A stretch of DNA of 44,308 nucleotides, taken from NCBI RefSeq assembly GCF_017652985.1, contig NZ_JAGGDJ010000047.1:1-44308 (forward strand), given 5' to 3'. Of this stretch, positions 1 to 9,326 are shown one piece after another. This DNA is from Paenibacillus artemisiicola (GTDB lineage: Bacteria > Bacillota > Bacilli > Paenibacillales > Paenibacillaceae). Both the position numbers and the translations under genes were made by a program. How positions within the stretch are numbered: the first letter of the stretch is position 1; every line of letters starts with the position of its first letter. Below the pieces are notes generated by a model, which did no database searches, was not told the DNA's origin, and was given only the letters and a program-made list of their open reading frames with translations.

Positions 1-1
1 G

Positions 2-376
2 ACCCGCGAACCGTCCCGCGCCGATGGCGCGGAGGGCGGCCGGCCGGGCGAGGAGCCGGTCAGCGCGCTGCTGACGCAGGCGAAGCAGTACATCCGGGAC
101 CACTACGACCGCAGCTTGACCTTGAAGGAGGTCGCGGAGCAGGTGCACGTATCCGGCAGCCATCTGTTCGCGCTGTTCAAGAACTCCGGTCAGACGTTCC
201 TCAGCTTCCTGACCTCGATCCGGCTGCAGCGGGCCATGGAGCTGCTGAGCGGCACGAATCTCAAGATTTACGAGATCGTCGAGCAGGTCGGCTATTCCGA
301 TCCGGCGTACTTCACGGAAGTGTTCAAGAAGCATACGGGCAGGACGCCGCATGAATACCGCAGCCGATCGCGCTAG
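2..376 (+). CDS. AraC-type response regulator, C-terminal part (YesN-like), cut by window edge
   Basis: The reading frame is open from the window edge, so only the C-terminal ~124 residues are visible. They contain a complete pair of AraC helix-turn-helix motifs: a first helix set around LKEVAEQVHVSGSHLFALF, then the second-HTH signature around YEIVEQVGYSDPAYFTEVFKK, ending in the classic GRTPHEYR. The order linker, double HTH, then a YesM-type kinase 18 bp downstream is that of YesN-like response regulators, which would have a receiver domain upstream of the window. That receiver domain is inferred, not seen. The likely role is to activate the neighbouring sugar-uptake genes when phosphorylated by the downstream kinase. 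Confidence 0.9.
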   Translation, partial: TREPSRADGAEGGRPGEEPVSALLTQAKQYIRDHYDRSLTLKEVAEQVHVSGSHLFALFKNSGQTFLSFLTSIRLQRAMELLSGTNLKIYEIVEQVGYSDPAYFTEVFKKHTGRTPHEYRSRSR

Positions 377-394
377 CATCCGGGGGGAGACATC

Positions 395-3271
395 ATGATC
401 AACCGGTTCGGACCGACGCTGAAGCGCATCGTCATCCTCGCGTCGGCGCTTACCCTCGTCACGCAGCTGGCGCTTGCCTATATCGGCCTCACCTATATGG
501 ACGCCATCGACAAATCGCTGCACGAGAAGCGGACGCAGGACATGCTCTACCAGTTTCAGCAAAACGTGCTCGTCCAGCTGAACAACATCGACAACCTGAT
601 GCTCCTGCTTCAGACGCCGGAGTTCAGCGATTATTACAAGAACCTGATGCGCCTGCGGAGCGACGGCGTCGCGGAGCTCGGGATGCGGGAGCTGCAGCAG
701 AAGTTCGACACGCTCGACCTGCCGCCGGATTCCGTGCAGGCGGTTTATTTCCTGGGCCAAAGCTTCGTCCAGCGCTCCATGGTGCAGCGGATCGGCTCCG
801 GCTTCGTCGACCTGCCCCGGCTGGATCAGGACCGGCTGCATTATTCCAAGCTGGACCGGCTCATCCTGCCGGACCGCGAGCAGCTGACGCGGTATACGCC
901 GGAGGATTTCGCGGGGGCGTTCCGCACGGGCAACCCGATGCTCGAGAAGAGCGACGTCAAGCAGCTGCAGTCGTTCATGGCGGCGCTGACGGGCCGGCTC
1001 GTCTTCTCGAACGGCAACGAGAACGGCGTGCTGACGATCATCGTGCTGAGCGACGACTTCTTCCGGCAGGCGATTCCGGCGCAATCGCCGGAGGGGACGT
1101 ACTTCTCCGTGCTCGGCAAGGACAAGCGGCTCCTGTGGACGACGGCGCCGTCGAATCCGCTGACGGAGCCGGCTTCCGGCGCAGCCGGCAAGGGCGCCGA
1201 CGCTATTGGCGCCGCCGAAAACGGTGCCGGCAAGGGCGCCGACGCGACCGACGCCGACGCGACCCGCGCTACCGCCGCGACGAACGCCGCGAGGAATCCC
1301 GCCGCGTCCGCCGCGACGAATCCCGCGGCGCCCGGCCTCGCGGACGACCCGTCCTACAACAACGCGGTGCGGCAGCTGTCGCCGTTCAACCTCAGCATCG
1401 TGTACACCGACAAGGGCGGCGCCGCGGGCGCGGTCCGGGGCGAGCGCCTGTACCAAGTGGCGGTCCTCTCGCTGGTGACGCTGCTGATCACGGTGCTGTT
1501 CGGCTGCTTGTACCTCAAGCAGGTGTTCAAGCCGTTCCGGATGATCTCCAAGCAGATCAAGAGCTTCTCGCTCAGCAGCGACTGGCTGCTGCGCTCCCTG
1601 CCGGACGACCTGATCAAGAAAGGCTTTCACGCCGTCTCCATGCGGAACAAGATCATTCTCGCGCTCATCGTCGCGGTCGGCGTGCCCGCCGTGGCGGACG
1701 GGGTGCTGTACGCCTGGCTGTCGAAGCACGACATCCGGCGCGAGATGCAGACGTCGGTCGACGTGACGGGGCGCTTCTCCGCGGTCAGCATCCATAACCG
1801 GCTGCAGTTCACGGAGACGATCCTGAAGGAGATCTCCGCCAGCCGCCAGCTGCAGGACTACGTCACGAACGATTACACGACGCCCCTCATGATGGGCGGT
1901 CTCCCGACCAATCTGCTCATGTTCCCGGGGCTGAACGACATTTCGTACTTCGTCCTGCTCGACGACAGCGGCAACTGCATCTATTCGTCCATCTTCTCGA
2001 ACAACAAGAGCGCCTTCAACACGGACACGGACTACCTGGAGGACCGCGACGACCCGTACTGGATCACCAATTACAAGAACGTCTTCAACCCGCTGTCGAC
2101 CGCGCTCGTGAAGCGGCTCGAGGGCTCCGGCGCGAACGGCGAAGCCACGTACCTGCTGATGGTGCCGAAGCAATCGATTTTCGAGAACCTCGATTCGGGG
2201 CTGATCAACACGTCCTACGCCATCTCCGACGCCAAAGGGCACACGATCTACGAGTCGGACGCGAACGCCGCGCTCGGGGACGCCGGCCGGTACTTCTACG
2301 CGAGCGGCATCCCGAACACGGACTGGAAGCTGAAGATCGGCTTCGTCTTCGGCGACGTGCTGGAGAAGAACCGGGAATACCAGGAGCAGTTCCTGCTATT
2401 CACGTCGATCGTGCTGCTGCTCGCCATCGCCGTCGCGGTCGCGATCGCGATCCAGCTCGTCAAGCCGATCCACCGGCTGAAGGAGACGATGCTGCGCGTC
2501 GGCGAAGGCGACCTGTCGCTGCGGCTCGAGGACGTCGACAACACCGAGATCGGCGGCATCGTGCGCAGCTACAACCGGATGATCGACCAGCTCGACCGCG
2601 TCATGCGCGAGGAGAACGAGCTGATCGCGATGAAGACGCGGGCCGAGCTCGACATGCTGCAGGCGCAGATCAATCCGCATTTTCTGTACAACACGCTGGA
2701 GGTCATCAACATGCGCAGCATGAAGACCGGCAACCTCGAGGTGAGCGCGATCGTCGGGGCGCTGGCGGACCTGTTCCGCTACAGCATCGCCAAGGGCTCG
2801 GACATCGTGGAGCTGCACAAGGAGCTGACGCATGTCGCGAACTACGTTACCATCCAGCAGATTCGCTTCGGCCACAGCTTCGAGGCGGCGTACGAGGTGC
2901 CGGACGAGCTGCGGAACCTGCCGATCGTGCGCTTCGTGCTGCAGCCGATCATCGAGAACGCGATCAAGCACGGCTTCGAAGGCTGGGAGGAGGGCGGCCT
3001 GATCGTGATCTCGGCGTCGGCGGCAGGCGGCCTGCTGCAGGTGCGGATCGCGGACAACGGCGTCGGCATGGACAAGGAGACGCTCGCGCTCGTGCGGGCC
3101 GACATGGAGCGGGAGGACGGGAAGGCGCACGGCGGGGAGAACGGCATCGGGCTGCGCAACGTGTACCGGCGCCTGAAGCTGACGTACAGGGAAGGGACGT
3201 CCATGACCATCGCCAGCGCCGAGATGCGCGGGACAACCGTCACCTTGACGGTGCCGCTGCTGACCTTGTAA
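395..3271 (+). CDS. YesM-like sensor histidine kinase with two tandem sensor modules
   Basis: Membrane sensor kinase of 958 residues, much longer than the usual ~580-600 of YesM proteins. It begins at an ATG after a GGGGGGAGA ribosome site. Order: TM1 (~10-32), first outer domain (~33-348), TM2 (~349-374), a HAMP-like stub (KPFRMISKQIKSF), TM3 (~418-440), second outer domain, TM4 (~667-689), HAMP (~690-742), His_kinase domain with INPHFLYNTL (phospho-acceptor His762), and an HATPase with N box IIENAIKHGF, DNGVGM and GIGLRNV. The part from about residue 410 onward looks like a complete ordinary YesM; the first 400 residues look like the sensor half of another one. The first outer domain carries an Ala/Gly/Asn/Asp-rich low-complexity stretch at ~260-317. 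Its partner should be the AraC-type regulator just upstream, and the output the transporter genes downstream. Confidence 0.93.
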   Translation: MINRFGPTLKRIVILASALTLVTQLALAYIGLTYMDAIDKSLHEKRTQDMLYQFQQNVLVQLNNIDNLMLLLQTPEFSDYYKNLMRLRSDGVAELGMRELQQKFDTLDLPPDSVQAVYFLGQSFVQRSMVQRIGSGFVDLPRLDQDRLHYSKLDRLILPDREQLTRYTPEDFAGAFRTGNPMLEKSDVKQLQSFMAALTGRLVFSNGNENGVLTIIVLSDDFFRQAIPAQSPEGTYFSVLGKDKRLLWTTAPSNPLTEPASGAAGKGADAIGAAENGAGKGADATDADATRATAATNAARNPAASAATNPAAPGLADDPSYNNAVRQLSPFNLSIVYTDKGGAAGAVRGERLYQVAVLSLVTLLITVLFGCLYLKQVFKPFRMISKQIKSFSLSSDWLLRSLPDDLIKKGFHAVSMRNKIILALIVAVGVPAVADGVLYAWLSKHDIRREMQTSVDVTGRFSAVSIHNRLQFTETILKEISASRQLQDYVTNDYTTPLMMGGLPTNLLMFPGLNDISYFVLLDDSGNCIYSSIFSNNKSAFNTDTDYLEDRDDPYWITNYKNVFNPLSTALVKRLEGSGANGEATYLLMVPKQSIFENLDSGLINTSYAISDAKGHTIYESDANAALGDAGRYFYASGIPNTDWKLKIGFVFGDVLEKNREYQEQFLLFTSIVLLLAIAVAVAIAIQLVKPIHRLKETMLRVGEGDLSLRLEDVDNTEIGGIVRSYNRMIDQLDRVMREENELIAMKTRAELDMLQAQINPHFLYNTLEVINMRSMKTGNLEVSAIVGALADLFRYSIAKGSDIVELHKELTHVANYVTIQQIRFGHSFEAAYEVPDELRNLPIVRFVLQPIIENAIKHGFEGWEEGGLIVISASAAGGLLQVRIADNGVGMDKETLALVRADMEREDGKAHGGENGIGLRNVYRRLKLTYREGTSMTIASAEMRGTTVTLTVPLLTL

Positions 3272-3360
3272 GGTGCGCCGGGCACCCGTTCGCTCTCCCG
3301 CGGAGACGGCGCGATCGACAGGGATATCGACAACGTCCGGGCATGCCGGAAGTAAACGCA

Positions 3361-3403
3361 GCGGCTGTCCGCGGCTCCGAGAGGACCGGCGGACAGCCGC
3401 TTT
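3361..3403 (+). terminator. Terminator-like hairpin after the sensor kinase
   Basis: A perfect 12-bp inverted repeat (GCGGCTGTCCGC / GCGGACAGCCGC at 3361-3372 and 3389-3400) is followed only by TTTCGGTT, so the U-tract is short. It separates the two-component genes from the binding-protein gene and probably reduces read-through. The rest of 3272-3567 holds the cre-like site and presumably the binding-protein promoter, for which I see no convincing -35/-10 pair. Confidence 0.55.
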
Positions 3404-3488
3404 CGGTTGGCCGGCGCCGGGTCGAATCCCCCGTGAAAGCCCGCCCGAACACCGTATGATTACCCCGTAAAATTGGAGGATCATCGTA

Positions 3489-3502
3489 TACAAACGCTTT
3501 CA
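3489..3502 (+). promoter_or_regulatory. cre-like site (catabolite repression) upstream of first transporter
   Basis: TACAAACGCTTTCA matches 12 of 14 positions of the CcpA operator consensus TGWAANCGNTNWCA, with an exact right half. It lies 66 bp before the binding-protein start, where a cre site would be expected for a sugar transporter in Bacillota. Function is inferred from the consensus only. Confidence 0.45.
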
Positions 3503-3567
3503 TTTCCCATGCTATCCTTAATGCAGCAAGAAACCATCATCATAACTTCTCCGAGGGGGAAAAGAAC

Positions 3568-5022
3568 TTGAGAAAATGGTCCATCATGCTGACGGCGGTC
3601 ACGGCCGCGGCCGTCGTACTTTCGGGCTGCGGCAGCAACAACGGCGACAACGGGGGCAATGCCGCAACGAATAACGGCGGCAACGCCGCGACGACGAACG
3701 GCGGGGCGGACGGCGGCAACGCCGGCGGCAACGCGGCGGCGGGCAACGGCGGCGGCGCGAGCAGCGGCGAGGTCGTTACGATCCGCACGAACATCACGGA
3801 CGGCGAGCTGTCCAAGGACCAAATCGCCGAATTCGAGAAAGCGCATCCGAACATCAAGGTCGAGATCGAAACGGTCGACGCGACCAAGCTGGCCGCGGAG
3901 CTCGCGACCGGCGACGCGCCGGACGTCATCCGCCTCTCCGGGGTGTTCGACCTGCCGAACTACGTCATCAAGGGCATCGCGCTCGACCTGACGGACCGCA
4001 TGAACACGAGCGCCGTCATCAAGCAGGACGACCTGCTGCCGATCACGAACGTGTTCCGCTTCGACGGCAAGACGGTCGGCGCCGGCCCGATTTACGGCCT
4101 GCCGAAGGATTGGTCCAACGACTACGCGATCTTCTACAACAAGAAGCTGTTCGACGCCGCCGGCGTCCCGGTGCCGGATCCGACGAAGCCGCTCACGTGG
4201 CCGGAGGTCATGGACCTGGCGAAGAAGCTGACGATCAAGGACGGCGACAAAGTGAAGCAGTACGGCCTGGCCGCCAACGAATGGGGCAAGACCGAGCCGA
4301 ACTTCAACAACATGCTCCAATACCTGCTGAGCGCGGGCGTCGACGTCAGCGCGGCGGACGGCGCCTCCGTCGACTTCAACCAGCCGGCGGTGAAGGACTA
4401 CATCAACCTGTGGGTCGACGCGGTGAAGAACAACGTCGGACCGAACTCCGTCAACAACGACCAGACGTCGGGCGGCGACCTGTTCTTCAAGGATCAAGTC
4501 GCGATGATTATCGACGGTTACTGGTACAGCGGCGCGATCCGGAGCAACGAAACCGCGAAGACGCATCTGGCCGACTACGGCATGCTGCCGACGCCGACGG
4601 CGCCGAACGGCACGCGCGTGGCGCCGACGGGCGGCGCGACCGGCGCGATCATCAACAAAGCGTCGAAGCATCCCGACGAAGCGTGGACGTTCTTCGAATG
4701 GTTCTTCGGCGGCAAGCCGGCCGACGACCGCGCCTCGACCGGCTGGGGCCTGCCGATCTTCAAGAGCAAGATGGACCTCCTGCCGAAGGACACGGACTTC
4801 GACAAGCAAGTCAACGCGGTGCTCCAAGACGAGCTGAACTACACGAGCCAATACCTCAAAGTCAACCCGTACCTCGCGGGCGGCGGCTGGTCGATCTTCG
4901 ACAAGTACGTGCAGCCCCTCTACTTCGGCAAATCGAACCTGGACGAAGCGATCGGCGGCATGACCAAGGACGCGAACGTCGCCATCCAGGAAGCGAAGGA
5001 CGCCGTCGAAGCCTCGCAGTAA
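3568..5022 (+). CDS. Carbohydrate ABC transporter solute-binding lipoprotein (first system)
   Basis: Extracellular sugar-binding lipoprotein, 484 residues. I use the TTG start after GAGGGGGA because it gives a compact signal peptide (charged RKW, hydrophobic core) ending in lipobox VLSGC, with the lipidated Cys at position 21. Residues ~22-67 are a Gly/Asn/Ala linker typical of Paenibacillaceae binding proteins. The remainder has the family-1 solute-binding fold features: the LATGDAPDVIRL motif, the YGLPKDWSNDYAIFYNKKLFDAAGVPVP region and the GWGLPIFKS hinge region. Two permease genes follow directly and no ATPase gene is present; in this group a shared MsmX-type ATPase normally energises such importers. 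Substrate unknown, presumably an oligosaccharide sensed by the YesM-like kinase. Confidence 0.93.
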   Translation: MRKWSIMLTAVTAAAVVLSGCGSNNGDNGGNAATNNGGNAATTNGGADGGNAGGNAAAGNGGGASSGEVVTIRTNITDGELSKDQIAEFEKAHPNIKVEIETVDATKLAAELATGDAPDVIRLSGVFDLPNYVIKGIALDLTDRMNTSAVIKQDDLLPITNVFRFDGKTVGAGPIYGLPKDWSNDYAIFYNKKLFDAAGVPVPDPTKPLTWPEVMDLAKKLTIKDGDKVKQYGLAANEWGKTEPNFNNMLQYLLSAGVDVSAADGASVDFNQPAVKDYINLWVDAVKNNVGPNSVNNDQTSGGDLFFKDQVAMIIDGYWYSGAIRSNETAKTHLADYGMLPTPTAPNGTRVAPTGGATGAIINKASKHPDEAWTFFEWFFGGKPADDRASTGWGLPIFKSKMDLLPKDTDFDKQVNAVLQDELNYTSQYLKVNPYLAGGGWSIFDKYVQPLYFGKSNLDEAIGGMTKDANVAIQEAKDAVEASQ

Positions 5023-5100
5023 TCCGATGCCTCGCAGTAACGCCTACCGGGGAGAGTTCCCAGCGGAACTCTCCTTTCTTCGCATAAAGGAGTGGAAAGC

Positions 5101-6000
5101 ATGAAGGAGAAGACGAAGCGTACGATCGCGTTCTATTCGATGATCTCGCCGTGGTTCGTCGTGTTCATCATTTTCGGGCTCTACCCGATGCTGTACGGGC
5201 TGTACCTCAGCTTTACGAACTACTACGGCTTCAACATCAAGCATTTGAAATGGATGGGCCTGCAAAACTACCACAAAGCGTTCACGGATTCCGATGCCAT
5301 GTATTCCCTCGGCCGGACGCTCTACGTCACGGCCTTCAACGTCCCGCTCAGCGTGGCGATCGGCCTCGGCCTCGCGCTGCTGCTGAACCGGCAGGTGCGC
5401 GGCGTCAGCGTCTACCGGACGATCTTCTATCTCCCGTCCATCGTGCCGGCGCTGGCCAGCGTCATCATGTGGAAGGTCATCTTCTCCAGCAACAACGGCA
5501 TTCTGAACGGCATCTTGAAATTGATCGGACTGCCGGAAGTGAACTGGCTTGGCTACGACTATGCCACGACGTCCCTGCTCATCTTGCTTCTGTGGGGCGC
5601 AGGCGGCGGCGTGTTGATCAATCTGGCGGGGCTGAAGGGCATCCCGCGGGATCTATACGAGGCGGCTTCCATCGACGGCGCGACCCCGATCAAGCGGACG
5701 ATCTACCTGACGCTGCCGCTCATGACGCCGGTGATCTTCTTCAACGTCATCATGGGCATCATCGGCTCGCTCCAAATCTACATGCAGCCGATCCTGCTGA
5801 ACGGCACGGAGCTGCTCGCGCGTCCGATCCAGCCGAACTACCTGTATTTCGTGCACGCTTTCCAGCAGATCTTCGCCTTCCAGCGGTTCGCCTACGGCAT
5901 GGCGCTGCTGTGGATCCTGTTCCTGGCGATTCTGGCGCTGTCGGTCATCGTCTTCACGACGAGCAAATACTGGGTTCATTACGAAACGGATCAGGAGTGA
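5101..6000 (+). CDS. Carbohydrate ABC transporter permease, MalF/LacF type
   Basis: Inner-membrane permease of 299 residues with about six membrane helices, beginning with the typical FYSMISPWFVVFIIFGLYPMLY-like first helix. The ATPase-coupling EAA loop is seen at about residues 180-205 (YEAASIDGATPIKRTIYLTLP). The ATG at 5101 is preceded 8 bp by AAGGAG; a GTG three codons earlier lies inside that ribosome site and is rejected as the start. The gene follows the binding protein by 78 bp and is almost joined to the second permease (6 bp gap), so the three form one transcription unit. Confidence 0.93.
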   Translation: MKEKTKRTIAFYSMISPWFVVFIIFGLYPMLYGLYLSFTNYYGFNIKHLKWMGLQNYHKAFTDSDAMYSLGRTLYVTAFNVPLSVAIGLGLALLLNRQVRGVSVYRTIFYLPSIVPALASVIMWKVIFSSNNGILNGILKLIGLPEVNWLGYDYATTSLLILLLWGAGGGVLINLAGLKGIPRDLYEAASIDGATPIKRTIYLTLPLMTPVIFFNVIMGIIGSLQIYMQPILLNGTELLARPIQPNYLYFVHAFQQIFAFQRFAYGMALLWILFLAILALSVIVFTTSKYWVHYETDQE

Positions 6001-6006
6001 TAGGAC

Positions 6007-6834
6007 GTGAATACGCAATCGCAAAAAGGAAGCGTCCCGCTGTACGCGGCGCTGATTCTGTTCTCCGCCGTCTTCTTGTTCCCGATGTACCTGGCGGTCG
6101 TCAACGCGTTCAGCGCCTGGAATACGACGCCGGGCCTGCTGCCGGCGGGCTTTCACCCGGAAAACTTCAAGTACGCGGTAACCATGATCGACTTCTGGAA
6201 ATTCGCCCGGAACTCGCTCATTCTGCTCGCGATCACGCTCTGCACCTCGACCTTCACGAGCGGGCTCGTCGGCTACGCCTTCGCGCGGATCGTCGCGCCG
6301 GGGCGCAACGCGCTGTTCATGATCGTGCTGTCGACGATGATGCTGCCGGGCATCGTGACGCAGATTCCGCAGTACATCCTGTTCCACAATTACGGCCTCC
6401 TCGATACGTTCTGGCCGTGGGTGTTCTGGGGCATCGGCGGCAATGCCTTCTACATCTTCCTGTACCGGCAGTTCTTCGCCTCGGTGCCGAAGGAGCTCGA
6501 GGAGGCGGCGCGCATCGACGGCTGCTCGATCCTGCGGACGTACTGGAACATCTTCCTGCCGATGTCGCTGCCGGTCGTGGCGACCGTCGCGATCATGAAT
6601 TTCCAAGGCTCGTGGGGCGACTTCATCGGCCCGTTCATGTTCCTGAAGCAGGACCATTATCCGCTCGCGACCGCGCTCAGCACGATCAGCTACACGCAGA
6701 ACGGCTCGAAGCTGGTGCTGCAGTCGGTCACGACCGCGGCGGCGCTCCTCATCCTGCTTCCCGTGCTGGTCATCTACTTCTTGGGACAGCGCTTCATCGT
6801 CGAAGGCATCGTGACGACGGGCGTGAAAGGGTAA
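6007..6834 (+). CDS. Carbohydrate ABC transporter permease, MalG type
   Basis: Second permease of the importer, 275 residues, six predicted membrane helices. The EAA loop is near residues 158-185 (ELEEAARIDGCSILRTYWNIFLP). It starts at a GTG whose ribosome site (AGGAGTGATAGGA) overlaps the stop of the preceding permease, which suggests translational coupling. The C-terminus ends GIVTTGVKG, the usual tail of this family. With its partner it forms the heterodimeric channel for the upstream binding protein. No terminator is obvious immediately downstream on this strand. Confidence 0.93.
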   Translation: MNTQSQKGSVPLYAALILFSAVFLFPMYLAVVNAFSAWNTTPGLLPAGFHPENFKYAVTMIDFWKFARNSLILLAITLCTSTFTSGLVGYAFARIVAPGRNALFMIVLSTMMLPGIVTQIPQYILFHNYGLLDTFWPWVFWGIGGNAFYIFLYRQFFASVPKELEEAARIDGCSILRTYWNIFLPMSLPVVATVAIMNFQGSWGDFIGPFMFLKQDHYPLATALSTISYTQNGSKLVLQSVTTAAALLILLPVLVIYFLGQRFIVEGIVTTGVKG

Positions 6835-7157
6835 GCCGGGCTTGAAGGCACGAGGTGCGCATCGGACAACCGGTGCGCGTCCCGTCCGCTTCCCGTCCGG
6901 CCGGCGTTCGCGGAGGACGAACGGCATGACGCCCACGCCGGCTCAAACGCGCAAAAAAGCCATCCCCGGCCGCTGCCGAGGATGGCTATTCGCGCTGCGT
7001 ATCGGCGCGGAGACGGAACCCGCGCCGGCGGCTGCCGGACGGGCGCCCGCGCGGCCGTTCCGCCAGACGGAACCGCGCGATATCGCGGCTCGCCTGCCCG
7101 CCGCCGCTTCGCCGGCCTGCCGGCGCGGCGCCTAATCCAGCGGCGACCGGGGCGCCC
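6835..7157. other. Convergent intergenic region
   Basis: 323 bp between convergent genes. It contains the minus-strand terminator at 6953-6987 and otherwise GC-rich sequence without a plausible gene. Short open frames here lack ribosome sites and recognisable protein character. Confidence 0.6.
6953..6987 (-). terminator. Rho-independent terminator for the minus-strand sugar genes
   Basis: AGCCATCC and GGATGGCT form an 8-bp stem around a GC-rich loop; on the minus strand the hairpin is followed by six T. It lies ~170 bp downstream of the aldo/keto reductase stop and is not followed by T on the plus strand. Confidence 0.75.
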
Positions 7158-8276
7158 TTACCGCCGCCCGCACAGCGCCGACAGCTCCGCGAGCTCGCGC
7201 AGCTCCTCCGCGTCCAGCGCGAACGTCATCGCGCGGACGTTCTCCTCCGCGTGACGCGGCTTGGAGGCGCCGGGGATGGCGAAGACCGTCTCGCCGTTCG
7301 CGAGGATGAGCCAGTTGAGCGCCACCTGGCTCGGCGACGCGCCGTACTTCGCGGCCAGCTCCTCGAGCCGGTCAATCAAGGGCAGCGTCCGCTGCAGGCC
7401 GGCGGCCCGGAAGCCGGGCGAGAACCGGCGCGGTCCCGAGAGGCGCTTGACCAGCCCGGGATCGCGGTGGAACTTGCCGCTCAGCAGCCCTTGCTCGAGC
7501 GGCGAATAGGCGATGATGGCGACGCCGAGCTCTTTGGCGGTCTCCAGGACGCCATTTCGTTCGATGCGCCGGTCGAGCAGGCTGTACTTGACCTGGTTGG
7601 ACGTCAGGCGCAGGCCGTGCGCGCGCAGCGCCCGGTCGGCCTCGCGCATTTTCGCCGCGGAGAAGTTGCTGACGCCGACGTGCCGGATGCGTCCGGCCTT
7701 CGCCAGCTTCGCCATCTCGTTCATTTCGGCGGTCGCCGAGGAGAACGAGAACGGCTGATGCACCTGGTACAGATCGATCGGCCAGCCCTTCAGCCGGCGC
7801 TCGCGCTCGCCGATCGTGCGCGGAATGCTGCCCGCCGTCCGCAGGACCGGCCACCATTTCGTCGCGACGCGCGCGTCGCCGGGCGAGGCGCCGATCGCGT
7901 TCAGCGCGTCCGCCAGCGCCTCCTCGGAGCGTCCGCCGCCGTACACCTCGGCGGTATCGAACCAATTGATGCCGCCCGCGAGGCTGATGCGCACGATCGA
8001 CGCGATGTCGGCGTCGCTTAAGGCGGGCCAGAACTTGCCGACCAGCCCGCTGCCCTTGCTGAACTGCCAGCAACCGAGGCCGAGCGGGGACAGCTCCAGA
8101 TCCGAAGCCCCCATGCGCCTGCGCATCGCCGGTGCGGCCGGCCGGCCGCCATCCTGCCGGTTCCCCGGCTCCTTACGGCCGTCCTGCACGCCGGTCCCGG
8201 CCGCCTCGTTCGCCACGCTCGCTTCGTCCTGTCCGTCAACGCGGCGCGTTTCCGTTACTCCCCAGTCTTCCGCCAT
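7158..8276 (-). CDS. Aldo/keto reductase
   Basis: NAD(P)H-dependent oxidoreductase of the aldo/keto reductase superfamily, cytosolic, 372 residues from the chosen ATG. The family core starts at MRRRMGASDLELSPLGLG. Active-site Asp and Tyr are in NWFDTAEVYGGG (about Asp107, Tyr112), the Lys in ARVATKWW, the His in YQVHQPFSF; the cofactor-side motif VGVSNFS is present, as is the C-terminal AIPGASKPRHAEENV. The start is uncertain: this ATG has GGGAGAGAGGG 10-11 bp upstream, but the first ~50 residues are a low-complexity hydrophilic tail; an internal ATG at about 8126 would give a compact protein but has no good ribosome site. It lies downstream of the epimerase-like gene on the same strand, so it may share its transcript and act on sugar aldehydes. 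Confidence 0.88.
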   Translation of the reverse strand: MAEDWGVTETRRVDGQDEASVANEAAGTGVQDGRKEPGNRQDGGRPAAPAMRRRMGASDLELSPLGLGCWQFSKGSGLVGKFWPALSDADIASIVRISLAGGINWFDTAEVYGGGRSEEALADALNAIGASPGDARVATKWWPVLRTAGSIPRTIGERERRLKGWPIDLYQVHQPFSFSSATAEMNEMAKLAKAGRIRHVGVSNFSAAKMREADRALRAHGLRLTSNQVKYSLLDRRIERNGVLETAKELGVAIIAYSPLEQGLLSGKFHRDPGLVKRLSGPRRFSPGFRAAGLQRTLPLIDRLEELAAKYGASPSQVALNWLILANGETVFAIPGASKPRHAEENVRAMTFALDAEELRELAELSALCGRR

Positions 8277-8411
8277 GTCCGATTCGCCCTCTCTCCCTAT
8301 AATCAGCGATTCAAACGATTCCTCGGCCCAGGCCCGCCGACGGCAGGCCAACCGGCCCGCCTCGCGAACGAAGCCGCCCGCGGCCGCCGCGTTCGCGCGG
8401 CCGCGCCGCGC

Positions 8412-9287
8412 TTAACGCGCGTAGCCGATCGCGACTTCCAGCTCGAGCGTGCCGCCCGCTTCCAGCTCCGGCAGGCCGTCGCGCGTGTTCAGCGCGGCGT
8501 TCAGCGCCATCCACGGCTCCACGCAGACGAACGGCGAGCCGTTCACCTGCCACAGCACGACGTAACGGAACGCGTCGCTGTACGTCAGGACGACGGTGCC
8601 GCCGTCCGGTCCCGGGAAGGCGATCCGGCGCTGCGAAGCGTCGAGCAGGGCGACGGATTCCTTCAGGCCCGTCAACCGCACGGGGCCGTCGATCGGCTTG
8701 ACGGCGTTGTCGTTGTAGTCGAGGTATTTCGTCGCGTCCGTCTCGTAGGCGAGATCCTTGTTTTCCGTGCGGAAATAAGGATGGAAGCCCGCGTAGAACG
8801 GCATGCTGCGGTCCGACAGGTTGCGGTACGTCTGGCGGATATGGAGTTCGCCGTCCCGCAGCGCGTAGGTGAACTGCAGTTCGAAGGCGAACGGGAATTC
8901 CGCCAGCGTGCTCTCGTCGCTGCGCAGCCGGACCGTCAGCGCCGCTTCGCCGTCCTCGGACGTCGACACGACGTCCCACGGGCGGTTGCGGGCGACGCCG
9001 TGGTTGCGCATCGCGTATTCGCGGCCTTCCCATTCGAATTTGCCGCCGGCGAGCTGGCCGCAGATCGGGAACAGCACGGGATTGCCGCCCCGGATATTCG
9101 CCTGCGGGTCCAGGAACGTCGCCCGGTCGAGGTAGAAGAGCTCGGTGCCGCGCAGCGCGCAGCCGATCGCGATGGCCCCGCGTTCCGGGCAGATCGTGAC
9201 CGAGGAGTCCGTCTCGGCGTCCTTAAGCGTGTACAGCGGATAAGCGTCTTCGTGACGCGCGACTTCGTAGCGATGTTGGTGATTCAT
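8412..9287 (-). CDS. Aldose 1-epimerase (galactose mutarotase)-like protein
   Basis: Predicted cytosolic beta-sandwich enzyme that interconverts anomers of sugars or sugar phosphates, 291 residues. Seen: RGGNPVLFPICG, the MRNHGVARNRPW segment (conserved catalytic-region His) and GFHPYF, which mark the YeaD/mutarotase-like family. The ATG at 9287 is preserved by GGAGG exactly 10 bp upstream and by a promoter ending near 9327; longer in-frame versions would start upstream of that promoter and are rejected. The reductase gene follows 135 bp later on the same strand. Exact sugar unknown. Confidence 0.88.
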   Translation of the reverse strand: MNHQHRYEVARHEDAYPLYTLKDAETDSSVTICPERGAIAIGCALRGTELFYLDRATFLDPQANIRGGNPVLFPICGQLAGGKFEWEGREYAMRNHGVARNRPWDVVSTSEDGEAALTVRLRSDESTLAEFPFAFELQFTYALRDGELHIRQTYRNLSDRSMPFYAGFHPYFRTENKDLAYETDATKYLDYNDNAVKPIDGPVRLTGLKESVALLDASQRRIAFPGPDGGTVVLTYSDAFRYVVLWQVNGSPFVCVEPWMALNAALNTRDGLPELEAGGTLELEVAIGYAR

Positions 9288-9326
9288 GCGTAATTGGCCT
9301 CCATTCATATCGGTCGGGATAAGAAA

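Noticed and set aside
3640..3765. Repetitive GGC/AAC-rich DNA that could look like a repeat array
   Set aside because: It is in frame inside the binding-protein linker and encodes Gly/Asn/Ala; repeat units are irregular, so it is not a CRISPR or satellite. The tract at ~27165-27285 is the same kind.
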